DNA of 10,044 nucleotides, taken from assembly GCA_016211095.1 (NCBI GenBank), contig JACQSW010000072.1:1-10044 (forward strand). Direction: 5' to 3'. Origin of the DNA: Candidatus Woesearchaeota archaeon. Lineage in GTDB: Archaea > Nanobdellota > Nanobdellia > SCGC-AAA011-G17 > GW2011-AR17. This document shows, in pieces, positions 1-6,768 of this stretch. Within the stretch, counting starts at the first letter, position 1. Each line of letters opens with the position of its first letter. The translations under genes were made by a program, and so were the position numbers. Under the pieces are notes generated by a model, which did not search any database, was not told the origin of the DNA, and saw nothing but the letters and a program-made list of their open reading frames with translations.

Positions 1-2
1 CA

Positions 3-170
3 TCCACTTTGATCAAGTTGGTTGCCGTGTTGGCGGCGTTGGGGTTGATTGTTTTGATAATTGTTGCGATAATTTTTCATGAAGCAATGGCTGACTTTGT
101 GGTAAGAATCAAGGAGGTTTTATCGCAGATTTGGTCAATGAAGCCTTCGCAGTTATCTCCTCCTTCTTAA
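3..170 (+). CDS. C-terminal end of a membrane protein (partial, 5' end outside window)
   Basis: The frame is open from the window edge to a TAA at 168-170 and gives the last 55 residues of a protein. It holds one strongly hydrophobic segment of about 22 residues (rich in L, V, I and A) near the start, then a short amphipathic stretch and a Ser/Pro-rich tail. This suggests a C-terminal membrane anchor. The next gene begins 4 nt downstream on the same strand, so the two are probably cotranscribed. The family cannot be recognised from this fragment. A purine-rich AAGGAGG lies inside it at 110-116 but has no convincing start at normal spacing. Confidence 0.55.
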   Translation, partial: STLIKLVAVLAALGLIVLIIVAIIFHEAMADFVVRIKEVLSQIWSMKPSQLSPPS

Positions 171-174
171 TGGC

Positions 175-2775
175 GTGAAAAAAAATATGAATAAAAAGGG
201 GCAGACAGAAAGTTACAGCTTCTTTATAGGCATTATTTTAACTGTCTTAATACTTGCTATCTTGCTTTTTGTTGGCGTTAAGCTGTTTGTGGTGCCTTCA
301 GGTACAGAGAGGTGCTTTAATCGGCTCGTTAATGTATCCACTATTTTGCAACCGGGAGGGGAGGGTTCGGTGCTTTGCGACTTGGATCCGGAATATGTTA
401 TTTTAGGATTTGATGTCGGCGAAACAGTCTTAGGGAATAAGGACTTAAAAGGTGAAGAAACGTCTGGCTTGCAATCCACTAATTATAAGCGCCCTTTTGC
501 TTGCAGCGGGGATAAGCCTTGTTTGTGCTTATGCAAACAAACTCCCGGCAGCGGCTCATTGACGCTTACGCCGATAGACATAGAGTGCGTGAATGCGAAA
601 TGCAAAACTTTTGACGGATTCTTATCCTTTATGGGTATCAACAGCGAAAAAGAATTTATCAATATCGAATCGAATGCTTGGTCAAATGAGGTGTACGCAA
701 CTTCGGGCCATCTGCCAACACAAGTGTTTGATTTGAGAGTAGAGAGGAGCCAGCTTTCTGTCGGAATCTGCAAGCCAGAAAACAAGCCCTGCATAAGGGG
801 AAACCTTGAAGATGCTTACAGCACTTTTCAAAATTTTGCCCAATCCCTCGAGAAATGCAATTCTTATTCAAAAGATAAGTGTTCCTGCGACATTTTTGAT
901 TTGACAAATCTCGGCGACGAAAGATTCATCAGGCTGATGGACACGCAGGCAGGGTTAGAAATCTCGCTCTATCAGAAAGATAACAAAGACTCCCAGCACC
1001 TGCTCGCTTCAAAGAGCATGGGTGATGCAAGCTTCTGCTTCTACAAAAGAAAAGGGGATAATTCTTATGAGAGAAGCGACGCTTTGCTGCAGATAGATTT
1101 AGCAATAAACCCTTTTAGCCAAACAGAAGATTACGTTCACGAAAACAAAGTGCAACTTTACAAATACAGCTCAAACCAGATCTGCTTTGCGCAAAAAGCG
1201 GAAAGGGAGGGCTTTGCAGCGATGGGCAGAAGGGAAACTAGTTGCGAAGCAAAAAAAGAAGGTGCAACAACAAACATTACCGAGATGATGGGCTTATTAG
1301 ACATTGGGGATCCAGGCAGGGAATTACCCGTAGGCCAAGGCATAAATATCGGAAATTTTGATGGCGAATTGGAAGCAGAAAGGGTGCTAACCTCTCTCGA
1401 TGGAAAGCTCAGAAGCTTAGGAAAGGTTAGTCGTATGTACAAAAGCGCATTGGAAGTGACAACGCGGCCCAAGTTTAGAGCGAATTGGCTGACAAGCATC
1501 TACAACGAGATTGGCGGCGAAGAAAAAAGCATAGCAGGAAAAGCTTACCTTATATCATTCATCGGCTTGTATAAACAGGCAGACCAAAAATCAAGCGTGG
1601 TAACTGATAAGCAGGACAACTTCCTAATCTACTACCTCGCTAGTTCGCAAGAAAGCAAGAGGATGGCAGAGCTGGTAGCGGCAAGGCTTAACGAAATTGA
1701 AGGAAAAATTTACAAGGATTCAGCGCAGCAACTCCAACTAAAAGATGCAAGTGCAAGGTACACTGTTAACGCAAAAACGCAGGCCATCAGCGGCTTAGGA
1801 AAAAACACGCCAATATTCTTTGACTACACAGAAGGTGAATACGACAATAGCAAGGCTCCGTGGAAGTGGCTTTTAAGGGAAAAAAATGATGTCCCCGCTA
1901 TATTCATAGAGGGATGGGAAGTGCAGGGAGACGAATACTTCATGTTCGGCGAGGGCGCGCACGCAGAAATATTTGGGCAAAAAATTTACGAAGGCGTCAA
2001 AGACTACTTAGATGGAAAAGTTGCAAGCAAGCCACCAGTAGAAGAAACAAAACAACTAACCCTGATTGATGTCTCTGACGGGGCGCTGATAGGGGAATTT
2101 GACGGCAAAGCCGTAGCAACAACATTAGCTAAGCAATTAGAAACAAGATTTGCATCAACAAGCAAAGTAAGAAACATCGTTAACGAAGTAAACATGGAAA
2201 CGTTCATTTCAAAACGAAGGCTGCAATGGCTAACCAAAATTTACAATGAAGAAGCCCCGCAAACAAGCGCCATAGCGAAAAGAGCCAAATTAGTATCTCT
2301 CGAAGCTAACTACAAAGAAAAAACTGATACAAACGAAAAAGACAGAATAATCCTCCACTACCTATCAGATTCCAAATCAAGCAAAGAGTTCGCTGAAAAA
2401 GTAAAACAGGAATTAGAAAAAATCTCGGGCAAATACTACAAAGACGGTAACGAATACCAAAAAGGCCAAGTGGACGAAAAATACAAACTCGAATTTGGCG
2501 TAGAGCTAAAACCGCAAACGCTAGAAGACCCGGGCCAAGTGTTCACTGCATACACAAAAGGCGACTACGACATATACACAGAGCCGTGGAGGTCGCTCTA
2601 CGCAGAAAGCAAAGCCCTGCCATCAATATTCTTTGAAGGGGTAGAAGTTTACGAAGACGGCCACTACCTATTCACGGGCCACCAAGAAATGATAGCAGAT
2701 GCCATTTATCAGGGATGGAGGGTTTATTCACCCACAAACACAACAATAAGCAACGGCACGCAAATAACCTTCTAA
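175..2775 (+). CDS. Secreted/anchored protein with class III (pilin-type) signal and two tandem degenerate Amidase_3-like domains
   Basis: 866 aa. Residues 7-12 (KKGQTE) followed by a hydrophobic helix at about 14-38 look like an archaeal class III signal, cleaved by prepilin-type peptidase between G and Q. Residues about 45-365 form a Cys-rich ectodomain (for example CSGDKPCLCLC near 110) of a type I associate with DPANN surface proteins. Residues about 373-612 and 629-852 are a tandem repeat: both have an xWLTxIYNE motif, a D-x-E/D-rich middle, a G-[ED]-Y-D then P-W block, and P-[AS]-I-F-[IF]-E-G followed by a final helix. The order resembles N-acetylmuramoyl-L-alanine amidase (Amidase_3). 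The first His of DPGHG reads DPGR in copy 1 and is absent in copy 2, and the SIHAN His is I/G or E (SLEAN), so zinc binding looks lost. A binding or structural role is inferred. The start is GTG 175 or ATG 187; neither has a clear SD. Family assignment is moderate, the duplication is firm. Confidence 0.85.
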   Translation: MKKNMNKKGQTESYSFFIGIILTVLILAILLFVGVKLFVVPSGTERCFNRLVNVSTILQPGGEGSVLCDLDPEYVILGFDVGETVLGNKDLKGEETSGLQSTNYKRPFACSGDKPCLCLCKQTPGSGSLTLTPIDIECVNAKCKTFDGFLSFMGINSEKEFINIESNAWSNEVYATSGHLPTQVFDLRVERSQLSVGICKPENKPCIRGNLEDAYSTFQNFAQSLEKCNSYSKDKCSCDIFDLTNLGDERFIRLMDTQAGLEISLYQKDNKDSQHLLASKSMGDASFCFYKRKGDNSYERSDALLQIDLAINPFSQTEDYVHENKVQLYKYSSNQICFAQKAEREGFAAMGRRETSCEAKKEGATTNITEMMGLLDIGDPGRELPVGQGINIGNFDGELEAERVLTSLDGKLRSLGKVSRMYKSALEVTTRPKFRANWLTSIYNEIGGEEKSIAGKAYLISFIGLYKQADQKSSVVTDKQDNFLIYYLASSQESKRMAELVAARLNEIEGKIYKDSAQQLQLKDASARYTVNAKTQAISGLGKNTPIFFDYTEGEYDNSKAPWKWLLREKNDVPAIFIEGWEVQGDEYFMFGEGAHAEIFGQKIYEGVKDYLDGKVASKPPVEETKQLTLIDVSDGALIGEFDGKAVATTLAKQLETRFASTSKVRNIVNEVNMETFISKRRLQWLTKIYNEEAPQTSAIAKRAKLVSLEANYKEKTDTNEKDRIILHYLSDSKSSKEFAEKVKQELEKISGKYYKDGNEYQKGQVDEKYKLEFGVELKPQTLEDPGQVFTAYTKGDYDIYTEPWRSLYAESKALPSIFFEGVEVYEDGHYLFTGHQEMIADAIYQGWRVYSPTNTTISNGTQITF

Positions 2776-2780
2776 AAAGG

Positions 2781-2790
2781 CTTATAAATT
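2781..2790 (+). promoter_or_regulatory. Archaeal TATA box before the M15 peptidase gene
   Basis: CTTATAAATT lies in the 39-nt gap after the 866-aa gene, preceded by purine-rich AAAAAGG (BRE-like). It sits about 25 nt before the ATG at 2815, so transcription would start within a few bases of the start codon, giving a leaderless or very short-leader transcript. An AAGGAT immediately before the ATG may serve read-through transcripts from upstream. The call rests on match and spacing only. Confidence 0.6.
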
Positions 2791-2814
2791 TCTAAAAACA
2801 TCTTTTGAAGGATT

Positions 2815-3831
2815 ATGAAGAAAGGGCAGGCGGAAGTTTTGCAGTTAAGCCTCCTTTTTGAAATAATAATTGCAGCATTAGTTGCAGGAATACTTATTTA
2901 TTCCGCATTAAATTATTCTAACTTCTCAAAATTCAACCAGCAGTACGCTGAAGAGGATTTGAAAAGGATTGTTAGCGCGGTTATGGCGGCTCCAGGCGAT
3001 GTAAAAATAGTTTATCCCATTAGCGCACAATACGAAGTCCAAATAAAAGAAGGCGTTGACGTAAAACAATCCCCAAATTTGTTAAACGACCCGTTCAACA
3101 AAGAATCTGCTTTAGTTATAGAAAATATTAACGGCCAAATAACAATTAATCGGGAAGCATTAACAACAACACCTACTGAACAACCAGATGCCAAGCAGCA
3201 AACGCCCGAAGAAACTGCCAAACTTGAGACAAAGCCTACAGATTTGTCAAAATCCGCAGATTCTTCCCCAAGCATTTTTTCAGAAATCCCCCCAATAAGC
3301 CTCAACATAAACTTAGAAGCTGAAGAGCCAAAAGATTTTGCCCAACAAATTAAATGCGAACACACAGAAAGAGAGGGCGGCTGCGAATTAAAGCAAAGCG
3401 CTTACGAAAGGCTCCTATTCTCAGTGGATTACGCCAAAGAAAATTATGGGCGGGAATTCCACGTAACATCAGCCTATAGGGCGCCAGAACTTCAAAGGAA
3501 AATCTTCGTAGACAAAAATTGCAACAGGAAATGGGTTTGCGGGCCAAAATCAGCAACTTGCAGCGTCGATGCAATAAAAATCTCCGCATTTGACAGCTGC
3601 CCGCACACAACAGGCGGAGCAGTAGACCTCTGCCTTGAATCTGAAAAATGCAGCGGAGCAAAACCTGAAATGAGCGACTACTACTTGAAGGAAGACGCGG
3701 AATTATTAGAAAAAATTATGTGCGAAACCGGCTGGCTGAGGTACAGCGCCGAATGGTGGCACTTCGAGTATGGAACAGCCAGATGGAAAAAAACAAAACA
3801 ACAAGACCAAAACAGGTGCACCCTTATATGA
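2815..3831 (+). CDS. Pilin-type-signal-anchored VanX/M15-like D-Ala-D-Ala dipeptidase/carboxypeptidase domain protein
   Basis: 338 aa. The N-terminus is MKKGQAE followed by a hydrophobic helix (residues about 9-30), a class III signal anchor. Residues about 110-165 are a Thr/Pro/Glu/Ser-rich linker. Residues about 180-325 match the M15 family, closest to the VanX/DdpX type: SAYR at 219-222 with Q a few residues on, HTTGGAVDL at 264-272, and EWWHFEY at 313-319. Inferred zinc ligands are H264, D271 and H316, with E313 as catalytic base and R222 in the substrate pocket; all are present, so activity is plausible. Family enzymes cleave D-Ala-D-Ala or related peptidoglycan peptides. Several Cys pairs flank the active site, suggesting disulfides outside the cell. 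It overlaps the next gene by ATGA (3828-3831). The real substrate in this organism is unknown. Confidence 0.88.
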   Translation: MKKGQAEVLQLSLLFEIIIAALVAGILIYSALNYSNFSKFNQQYAEEDLKRIVSAVMAAPGDVKIVYPISAQYEVQIKEGVDVKQSPNLLNDPFNKESALVIENINGQITINREALTTTPTEQPDAKQQTPEETAKLETKPTDLSKSADSSPSIFSEIPPISLNINLEAEEPKDFAQQIKCEHTEREGGCELKQSAYERLLFSVDYAKENYGREFHVTSAYRAPELQRKIFVDKNCNRKWVCGPKSATCSVDAIKISAFDSCPHTTGGAVDLCLESEKCSGAKPEMSDYYLKEDAELLEKIMCETGWLRYSAEWWHFEYGTARWKKTKQQDQNRCTLI

Positions 3832-4268
3832 AGAAAGGAGCCTATGACATTGGGAGAAAAGCAGTATACATGTTTATTGTCGTCTTTTTTTTAGCAGTCA
3901 TCTTCCTCAACGCAAACAGCATTTTCTCGCAATTCCAGCAAAGAATAACCAAAAACACCGACGGAATAGACAACAAGCTAATACTGCTCGAAATGATAAC
4001 TTCAAAAAATTGCTTAGCATTAGAAGATGCAGAGCTCAAAAGAGTTTACCAAGGAATCATTGACATTAAAAAGTTTGACACGACCAACCTGCGGCAGGCT
4101 TGCGCAAGATTTGCTGAAAAAAAGTTTTTTATCCAAATAGGAGACAAAAGGATTGGGGATATCTGGGATGGACCACAAATCATTACTGAAACAATGCAGG
4201 TTGTAATAAAAAAAGAAGACGGAACCATAGAAAAAGGGACTTTAGAATTGGGGGTTGAACGTGTCTAA
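3828..4268 (+). CDS. Small one-helix surface protein, pilin-like operon member
   Basis: 146 aa from ATG 3828, which overlaps the preceding TGA as ATGA; an AGGTG lies about 10 nt upstream. An in-frame start at 3720 exists but would bury 108 nt in the peptidase gene and place 36 charged residues before the membrane helix, so it is rejected. The N-terminus MKKGAYD resembles the KKG signal of its neighbours and is followed by a hydrophobic helix (residues about 12-30). The remainder is a small soluble domain with Cys at about 62 and 88. I infer it is exported with the N-terminal helix in the membrane. No named family is recognised; context suggests a partner of the two hydrolase-fold proteins. 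Confidence 0.8.
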   Translation: MKKGAYDIGRKAVYMFIVVFFLAVIFLNANSIFSQFQQRITKNTDGIDNKLILLEMITSKNCLALEDAELKRVYQGIIDIKKFDTTNLRQACARFAEKKFFIQIGDKRIGDIWDGPQIITETMQVVIKKEDGTIEKGTLELGVERV

Positions 4269-4821
4269 AAAAGGGCAGACAGAAGACATATTCGCCGACG
4301 CAATACCAGGCATAATCATCCTGATAGTAACCCTCATGATTGTTTGGGGGATGGGGGTATCGCACAAAGGTCAAATAAGCGCAGCGATCGATTCTTCAAC
4401 ATCTAACGTCCACAAATTAGAGCTCATTACAAGCCTGCGGGTCCCGATTGATGCAACAAAAATACCTGAACAGGAAAAAACAAAAATCTGGACAGTTGCA
4501 GATGTTATACTCTTAGCTGACAAAAAAGAAGTGGAAGATTTTAATTGGCTGTTTTCAGAAAAGCTGCTCTATCAAAAAGTTGAAGGCACAAATTCCACAT
4601 ATGAGTGCGGAAAAGATTTGCCGATAACACTCTCTAAGTATTCATGGGTGTTGACTGTTAAGAAAGGGGAAAGGGAGTTTTTTAAATGCTATGCGAGAGA
4701 AATGGTTGGGCCGCCACTAAAATCTGTATTGAATGAGTTCGCGCTTCAACCGCCAAAAGATAAAATATTTTTGCCAACGGAAAATCCTGAAGAGCCGCTA
4801 ACATTGGAGTTGAGGTGGTGA
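4261..4821 (+). CDS. Class III signal-containing surface protein (KKGQTE), unknown function
   Basis: 186 aa from GTG 4261, giving MSKKGQTED. A GGGGG run at 4250-4254 is well placed as SD; a TTG at 4255 is in frame but lies inside that SD zone. The start overlaps the previous stop by 8 nt. KKG/QTE followed by a hydrophobic helix (about residues 13-32) is a prepilin-type signal and anchor. The ectodomain of about 150 residues has two Cys (in the ECGKD and KCYAR segments) that could form a disulfide. No catalytic motif is visible. Its place between two other one-helix proteins argues for a shared surface complex. Export is well supported; the function is unknown. Confidence 0.8.
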   Translation: MSKKGQTEDIFADAIPGIIILIVTLMIVWGMGVSHKGQISAAIDSSTSNVHKLELITSLRVPIDATKIPEQEKTKIWTVADVILLADKKEVEDFNWLFSEKLLYQKVEGTNSTYECGKDLPITLSKYSWVLTVKKGEREFFKCYAREMVGPPLKSVLNEFALQPPKDKIFLPTENPEEPLTLELRW

Positions 4822-4823
4822 CG

Positions 4824-5258
4824 ATGCGCCCAAACAAAAAAGCAACTGTAGTGCTATTAGCTTCTTCAATTGCTTTCCTTATCGCGGTCGTCATATTCTA
4901 TGCTGCGACGCCAAACATGCAGCCAGGCCAAAGAACAAAATACTTAGGTGAAACAGAGCTAAAAGTGTACGACACCTACCAGAACGGGGAAGCAATAATG
5001 ATTTACATAGATGAAGCAGCCAGGCAATCAGCAAGGAAAGCGGCACAGGAAAATGGGACGTTTGAGCAAAACTTCAAAAAAAATTTCCAACAGCATATCA
5101 CGCAGATGAGAAAGATTTACAACGTATCCTTATCTTCTGACAATTATGCAATAACAAAAACTGGCAGTGAGGTCAAGGGGATTACAACGCAAAAGATAAC
5201 CTTAAAAGAAAATGGCATTGAATATTCATTCATGCCAAACTTCAAAGTAGTCTTTTAA
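4824..5258 (+). CDS. Small N-terminally anchored protein, last gene of the surface operon
   Basis: 144 aa from ATG 4824, chosen because GAGGTGGTGA ends just upstream and the previous TGA ends at 4821, leaving 2 nt. In-frame GTGs at 4815 and 4818 are part of the SD itself. The N-terminus has Lys/Arg then a helix of about 23 hydrophobic residues (6-28), so it is membrane-anchored or secreted. The ectodomain has a helical stretch with YIDEAARQSARKAA-like composition and then a beta-rich end finishing in an aromatic/hydrophobic residue run. It lacks the KKGQ motif of its neighbours. Small proteins of this kind often accompany pilin-like clusters in DPANN genomes, but I assign no function. Confidence 0.8.
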   Translation: MRPNKKATVVLLASSIAFLIAVVIFYAATPNMQPGQRTKYLGETELKVYDTYQNGEAIMIYIDEAARQSARKAAQENGTFEQNFKKNFQQHITQMRKIYNVSLSSDNYAITKTGSEVKGITTQKITLKENGIEYSFMPNFKVVF

Positions 5259-5307
5259 TTTCGTTGCTAAGAAGTCTATATCCTGAACTATGTTAGGTTA
5301 TGGTAGT
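5259..5307. other. Short convergent intergenic spacer
   Basis: This stretch lies between the end of the + surface operon (5258) and the inferred end of the - operon (TGA at 5310-5308). A TTTTAATTT at about 5253-5261 is the only T-rich tract that could help archaeal termination on the + strand. I see no hairpin terminator and no gene. Confidence 0.4.
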
Positions 5308-5358
5308 TCACAAATAGCTTTTCAACCACGCCTTTGTTTCTTCCCATATTTTAGGTTG
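5308..5358 (-). pseudogene. Displaced 3' end of the membrane-protein gene interrupted by the IsrB element
   Basis: Read on the - strand from the CAAC at 5358-5355, this gives a short helix-forming tail (QPKIWEETKAWLKSYL) ending in TGA at 5310-5308. It has no start of its own. Joined at CAAC to the left flank (6707-6704), it continues the same reading frame, giving LIEDLGQ followed by PKIWEE. I infer it is the original C-terminus of the gene starting at 7050, separated by about 1.35 kb of element. A competing boundary would place it inside the element. Confidence 0.45.
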
Positions 5359-6442
5359 CAAGGGGACACTGCAATCTTGTTGCAGTGGGGAATTGCGACA
5401 TCACCTCTTTTATTTTAAAATTGTGTGAAAACCAACTAATTTGTTTAATTGATTTGCTTATTCTTTTTTCTTTGCTCTCTTTTTCTTCAAATGGCAGAAT
5501 CTTAAAGCAGTTGCCAGTTCCGCCAACAATTTGCCCAAATTCGCACACAGCCCCCTTTCTAATTCCCCTGAAATTTCCAGTTGAATAAGGGTATCTAATA
5601 TTTCCATCTGAAAATTTGGTGTCGTGCAGCCTTCTCCTTGTTGGCCTATAAGTGTCATCTGCAATAATTAAATCTTCGTTAATCTTGTTCGCTATCCTTT
5701 GCGAAAACCCTTTTTGCTCTTTTTTGAATTGTTCAGAAGCAATCATAAAACTGTCAATGTTGTGGGTGTAAAAATCCTCTTTAGACTTATCCTTATTTTT
5801 CTTGAAACCATACTTTTCAAGAAGCTTAAAAGTATCATATCCCTTTACCATTTTCAATCCCCGCTTTCCAAATCTTTTTTTAAGATATTCATAAATTTTG
5901 TTTTTTCCAACTTCAACAGTAGAAAAATTCTTGCCCCATCTATGTTTTTTATGATTGAACTTAACATCCTCAATCACAACTTTTCTTATTGGGTAGCCTT
6001 TTAACAATTCCTGCATCGCTTTTAATCTGCTTTGGACTATCACTAATTGGCTTGGCGCAATAAAGCCTTTTTTGCCGCGATTACCAAATCTGCATTCTCT
6101 TCTTCTGCAATTTCTCCATCTTCTCGCCCTTCGCAATTGCCTTCTTTCTTCTAACTTATTTACTATTGTTTTTTTGTTTGGCAATTTCCACATCACATTC
6201 AAATTATTGTTGGTCTCGCTGACAACACTTAATCCTTCAAATTTTGTTCCCCAGTCACAGCCTAAAACAAACTTGGGCATTCCTTCCCTTGTTTGGGCAA
6301 GCATTTGTATTCCAAACTGGCTGAACTTGTTCCAGATTGGCTTTGCTTGTTTGTCTCTTATCAATTTTCTCGCTTTGGCATTTGTCGTTGGAGTCAAAGG
6401 CTTTCCTTCAACATCCAAAACAAATACATTATGCGCGGACAA
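5351..6442 (-). CDS. isrB: IsrB-like RNA-guided nickase (PLMP-RuvC, no HNH; RRXRR family)
   Basis: About 363 aa counted from TTG 6442. Residues about 6-40 are a PLMP domain (FVLDVEGKPLTP, then ARKLI). RuvC-I is GCDWGT with D63; an arginine-rich bridge helix of the RRXRR type follows at about 98-118; RuvC-II is VVIEDVKFN with E158; RuvC-III is THNIDSF with H227 and D230. All RuvC acidic/His residues are present. Only about 65 residues separate RuvC-II and RuvC-III, leaving no room for an HNH domain, so it matches IsrB rather than IscB. The C-terminal part (RRRLHD, then a Gly-rich GGTGNC block) fits the target-interaction region. The frame is open upstream to ATG 6694, but that 84-codon stretch is low-complexity as protein and coincides with a folded RNA, so the start is set at TTG 6442; the exact start is uncertain. 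The stop at 5353-5351 falls at the inferred element edge. Known members nick the non-target strand under omega-RNA guidance. Confidence 0.85.
   Translation of the reverse strand: MSAHNVFVLDVEGKPLTPTTNAKARKLIRDKQAKPIWNKFSQFGIQMLAQTREGMPKFVLGCDWGTKFEGLSVVSETNNNLNVMWKLPNKKTIVNKLEERRQLRRARRWRNCRRRECRFGNRGKKGFIAPSQLVIVQSRLKAMQELLKGYPIRKVVIEDVKFNHKKHRWGKNFSTVEVGKNKIYEYLKKRFGKRGLKMVKGYDTFKLLEKYGFKKNKDKSKEDFYTHNIDSFMIASEQFKKEQKGFSQRIANKINEDLIIADDTYRPTRRRLHDTKFSDGNIRYPYSTGNFRGIRKGAVCEFGQIVGGTGNCFKILPFEEKESKEKRISKSIKQISWFSHNFKIKEVMSQFPTATRLQCPLAT
5367..5387 (-). repeat. 3' (right-end) subterminal hairpin of the element
   Basis: A perfect 8-bp inverted repeat, CACTGCAA and TTGCAGTG, with a 5-nt loop. 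It overlaps the last codons of isrB and lies about 10 nt inside the inferred right end. Subterminal imperfect palindromes of this sort are the TnpA recognition structures in IS200/IS605 elements. It could also slow or end transcription, but no T-tract follows on either strand. Confidence 0.55.
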
Positions 6443-6712
6443 TCCGCCTCTCTTTCGAGAGTTATACCCACTTCCCGAATGAAAAACAGGCTTAGAGCTC
6501 TCCCTCTTTGTAAGAGGGGTTTGCAAGCTCGTGGAATTAAACGATTCTTCCGCAGTGGTCAAAGTTAGTGGAGTGCTTTGACGTGCTTGTAGCCCATTTC
6601 TCGTAGTTTTTCGCATATATTCTTTTTTTTGCCTCAACTCTCGGTAGTCAACTCTTGCGCTGCCCCTCGTCAAAGGCAAGCCCCACATTTTCAATGCGGG
6701 GTAGTTGACCCA
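6435..6712 (-). ncRNA. Omega-RNA (HEARO-type) scaffold upstream of isrB
   Basis: The - strand here shows dense complementarity. Stem A: GTCAACT (6709-6703) with AGTTGAC (6653-6647). Hairpin B: 6701-6681, 8 bp with one G-U and loop TGAAA. Stem C: CTTGC (6680-6676) with GCAAG (6658-6654), abutting A and B as a three-way junction. A possible pseudoknot joins CTTTGACG (6675-6668) to CGTCAAAG (6583-6576). GTCAAAG/CTTTGAC also forms a local hairpin (6582-6576 with 6564-6558). Further stems: GAGCT/AGCTC (6530-6526 with 6499-6495) enclosing CCCTCTT-ACA-AAGAGGG (6518-6502), CTCTC-GAAA-GAGAG (6461-6448), and GCGGA-TTG-TCCGC (6447-6435). Position and orientation match IscB/IsrB loci, where the RNA precedes the ORF with its guide at the 5' end. 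The guide should be the flank at about 6710-6730. Ends are approximate. Confidence 0.75.
6681..6701 (-). repeat. 5' (left-end) subterminal hairpin, first hairpin of the omega-RNA
   Basis: CCCCGCAT and ATGTGGGG pair over 8 bp (one G-U) around loop TGAAA, preceded by CAACTA. A CTACCCC-hairpin-GGGG arrangement at the left end is what I would expect of IscB/IsrB-type elements, and it could serve both as transposase recognition site and RNA stem. Its counterpart at the other end is 5367-5387, with unrelated sequence. Confidence 0.55.
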
Positions 6713-6768
6713 AATCTTCTATAAGCTTATCAGACAGCCGATTTGCTTCATAGAAGTTTTTTTCTTGA
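6704..6768 (-). pseudogene. Out-of-frame continuation of the 93-aa membrane-protein gene up to the element
   Basis: Beyond the TAA at 6771-6769, another - strand frame stays open and reads NNQEKNFYEANRLSDKLIEDLGQ, charged and helix-like, running to the CAAC at the element edge. It has no start codon of its own. It is +1 relative to the 93-aa gene, and one base fewer in the A7 run at 6781-6775 would fuse them. I infer it is the rest of the ancestral gene. The same DNA (about 6710-6730) would supply the omega-RNA guide. Confidence 0.45.

Larger units (their letters stand above)
5355..6707 (-). mobile_element. IS200/IS605-superfamily-like element carrying isrB and omega-RNA, no transposase gene
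   Basis: The unit runs from just upstream of hairpin B to just after the 3' hairpin at 5367-5387. It has subterminal hairpins and no long terminal inverted repeats, as in IS200/IS605 elements. No TnpA (HUH transposase) is encoded, so movement would need one in trans. Boundaries are set at a CAAC present at both edges (6707-6704 and 5358-5355); deleting one copy plus the interior restores an open host frame. The element is about 1.35 kb. An alternative right edge near 5302 is suggested by an imperfect repeat of the left edge. Confidence 0.6.

Noticed and set aside
213..1499. Minus-strand open frames inside the 866-aa gene
   Set aside because: They lie antisense to a long coding region with a clear signal and repeat structure and show no start signals or domains.
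3720..3827. Upstream in-frame ATG giving a 182-aa version of the third surface protein
   Set aside because: It would overlap the peptidase's conserved EWWHFE coding region, and the ATGA junction at 3828 gives a signal-like MKKG start.
5351..6442. IscB or TnpB identity for the nuclease
   Set aside because: There is no HNH insertion between RuvC-II and RuvC-III, which excludes IscB; the N-terminal PLMP domain and the lack of a TnpB zinc-finger CxxC pair argue against TnpB.
5699..6568. Plus-strand open frames opposite isrB
   Set aside because: They are Phe/Leu/Ser-rich antisense shadows of a clearly conserved minus-strand nuclease and have no recognisable domain.
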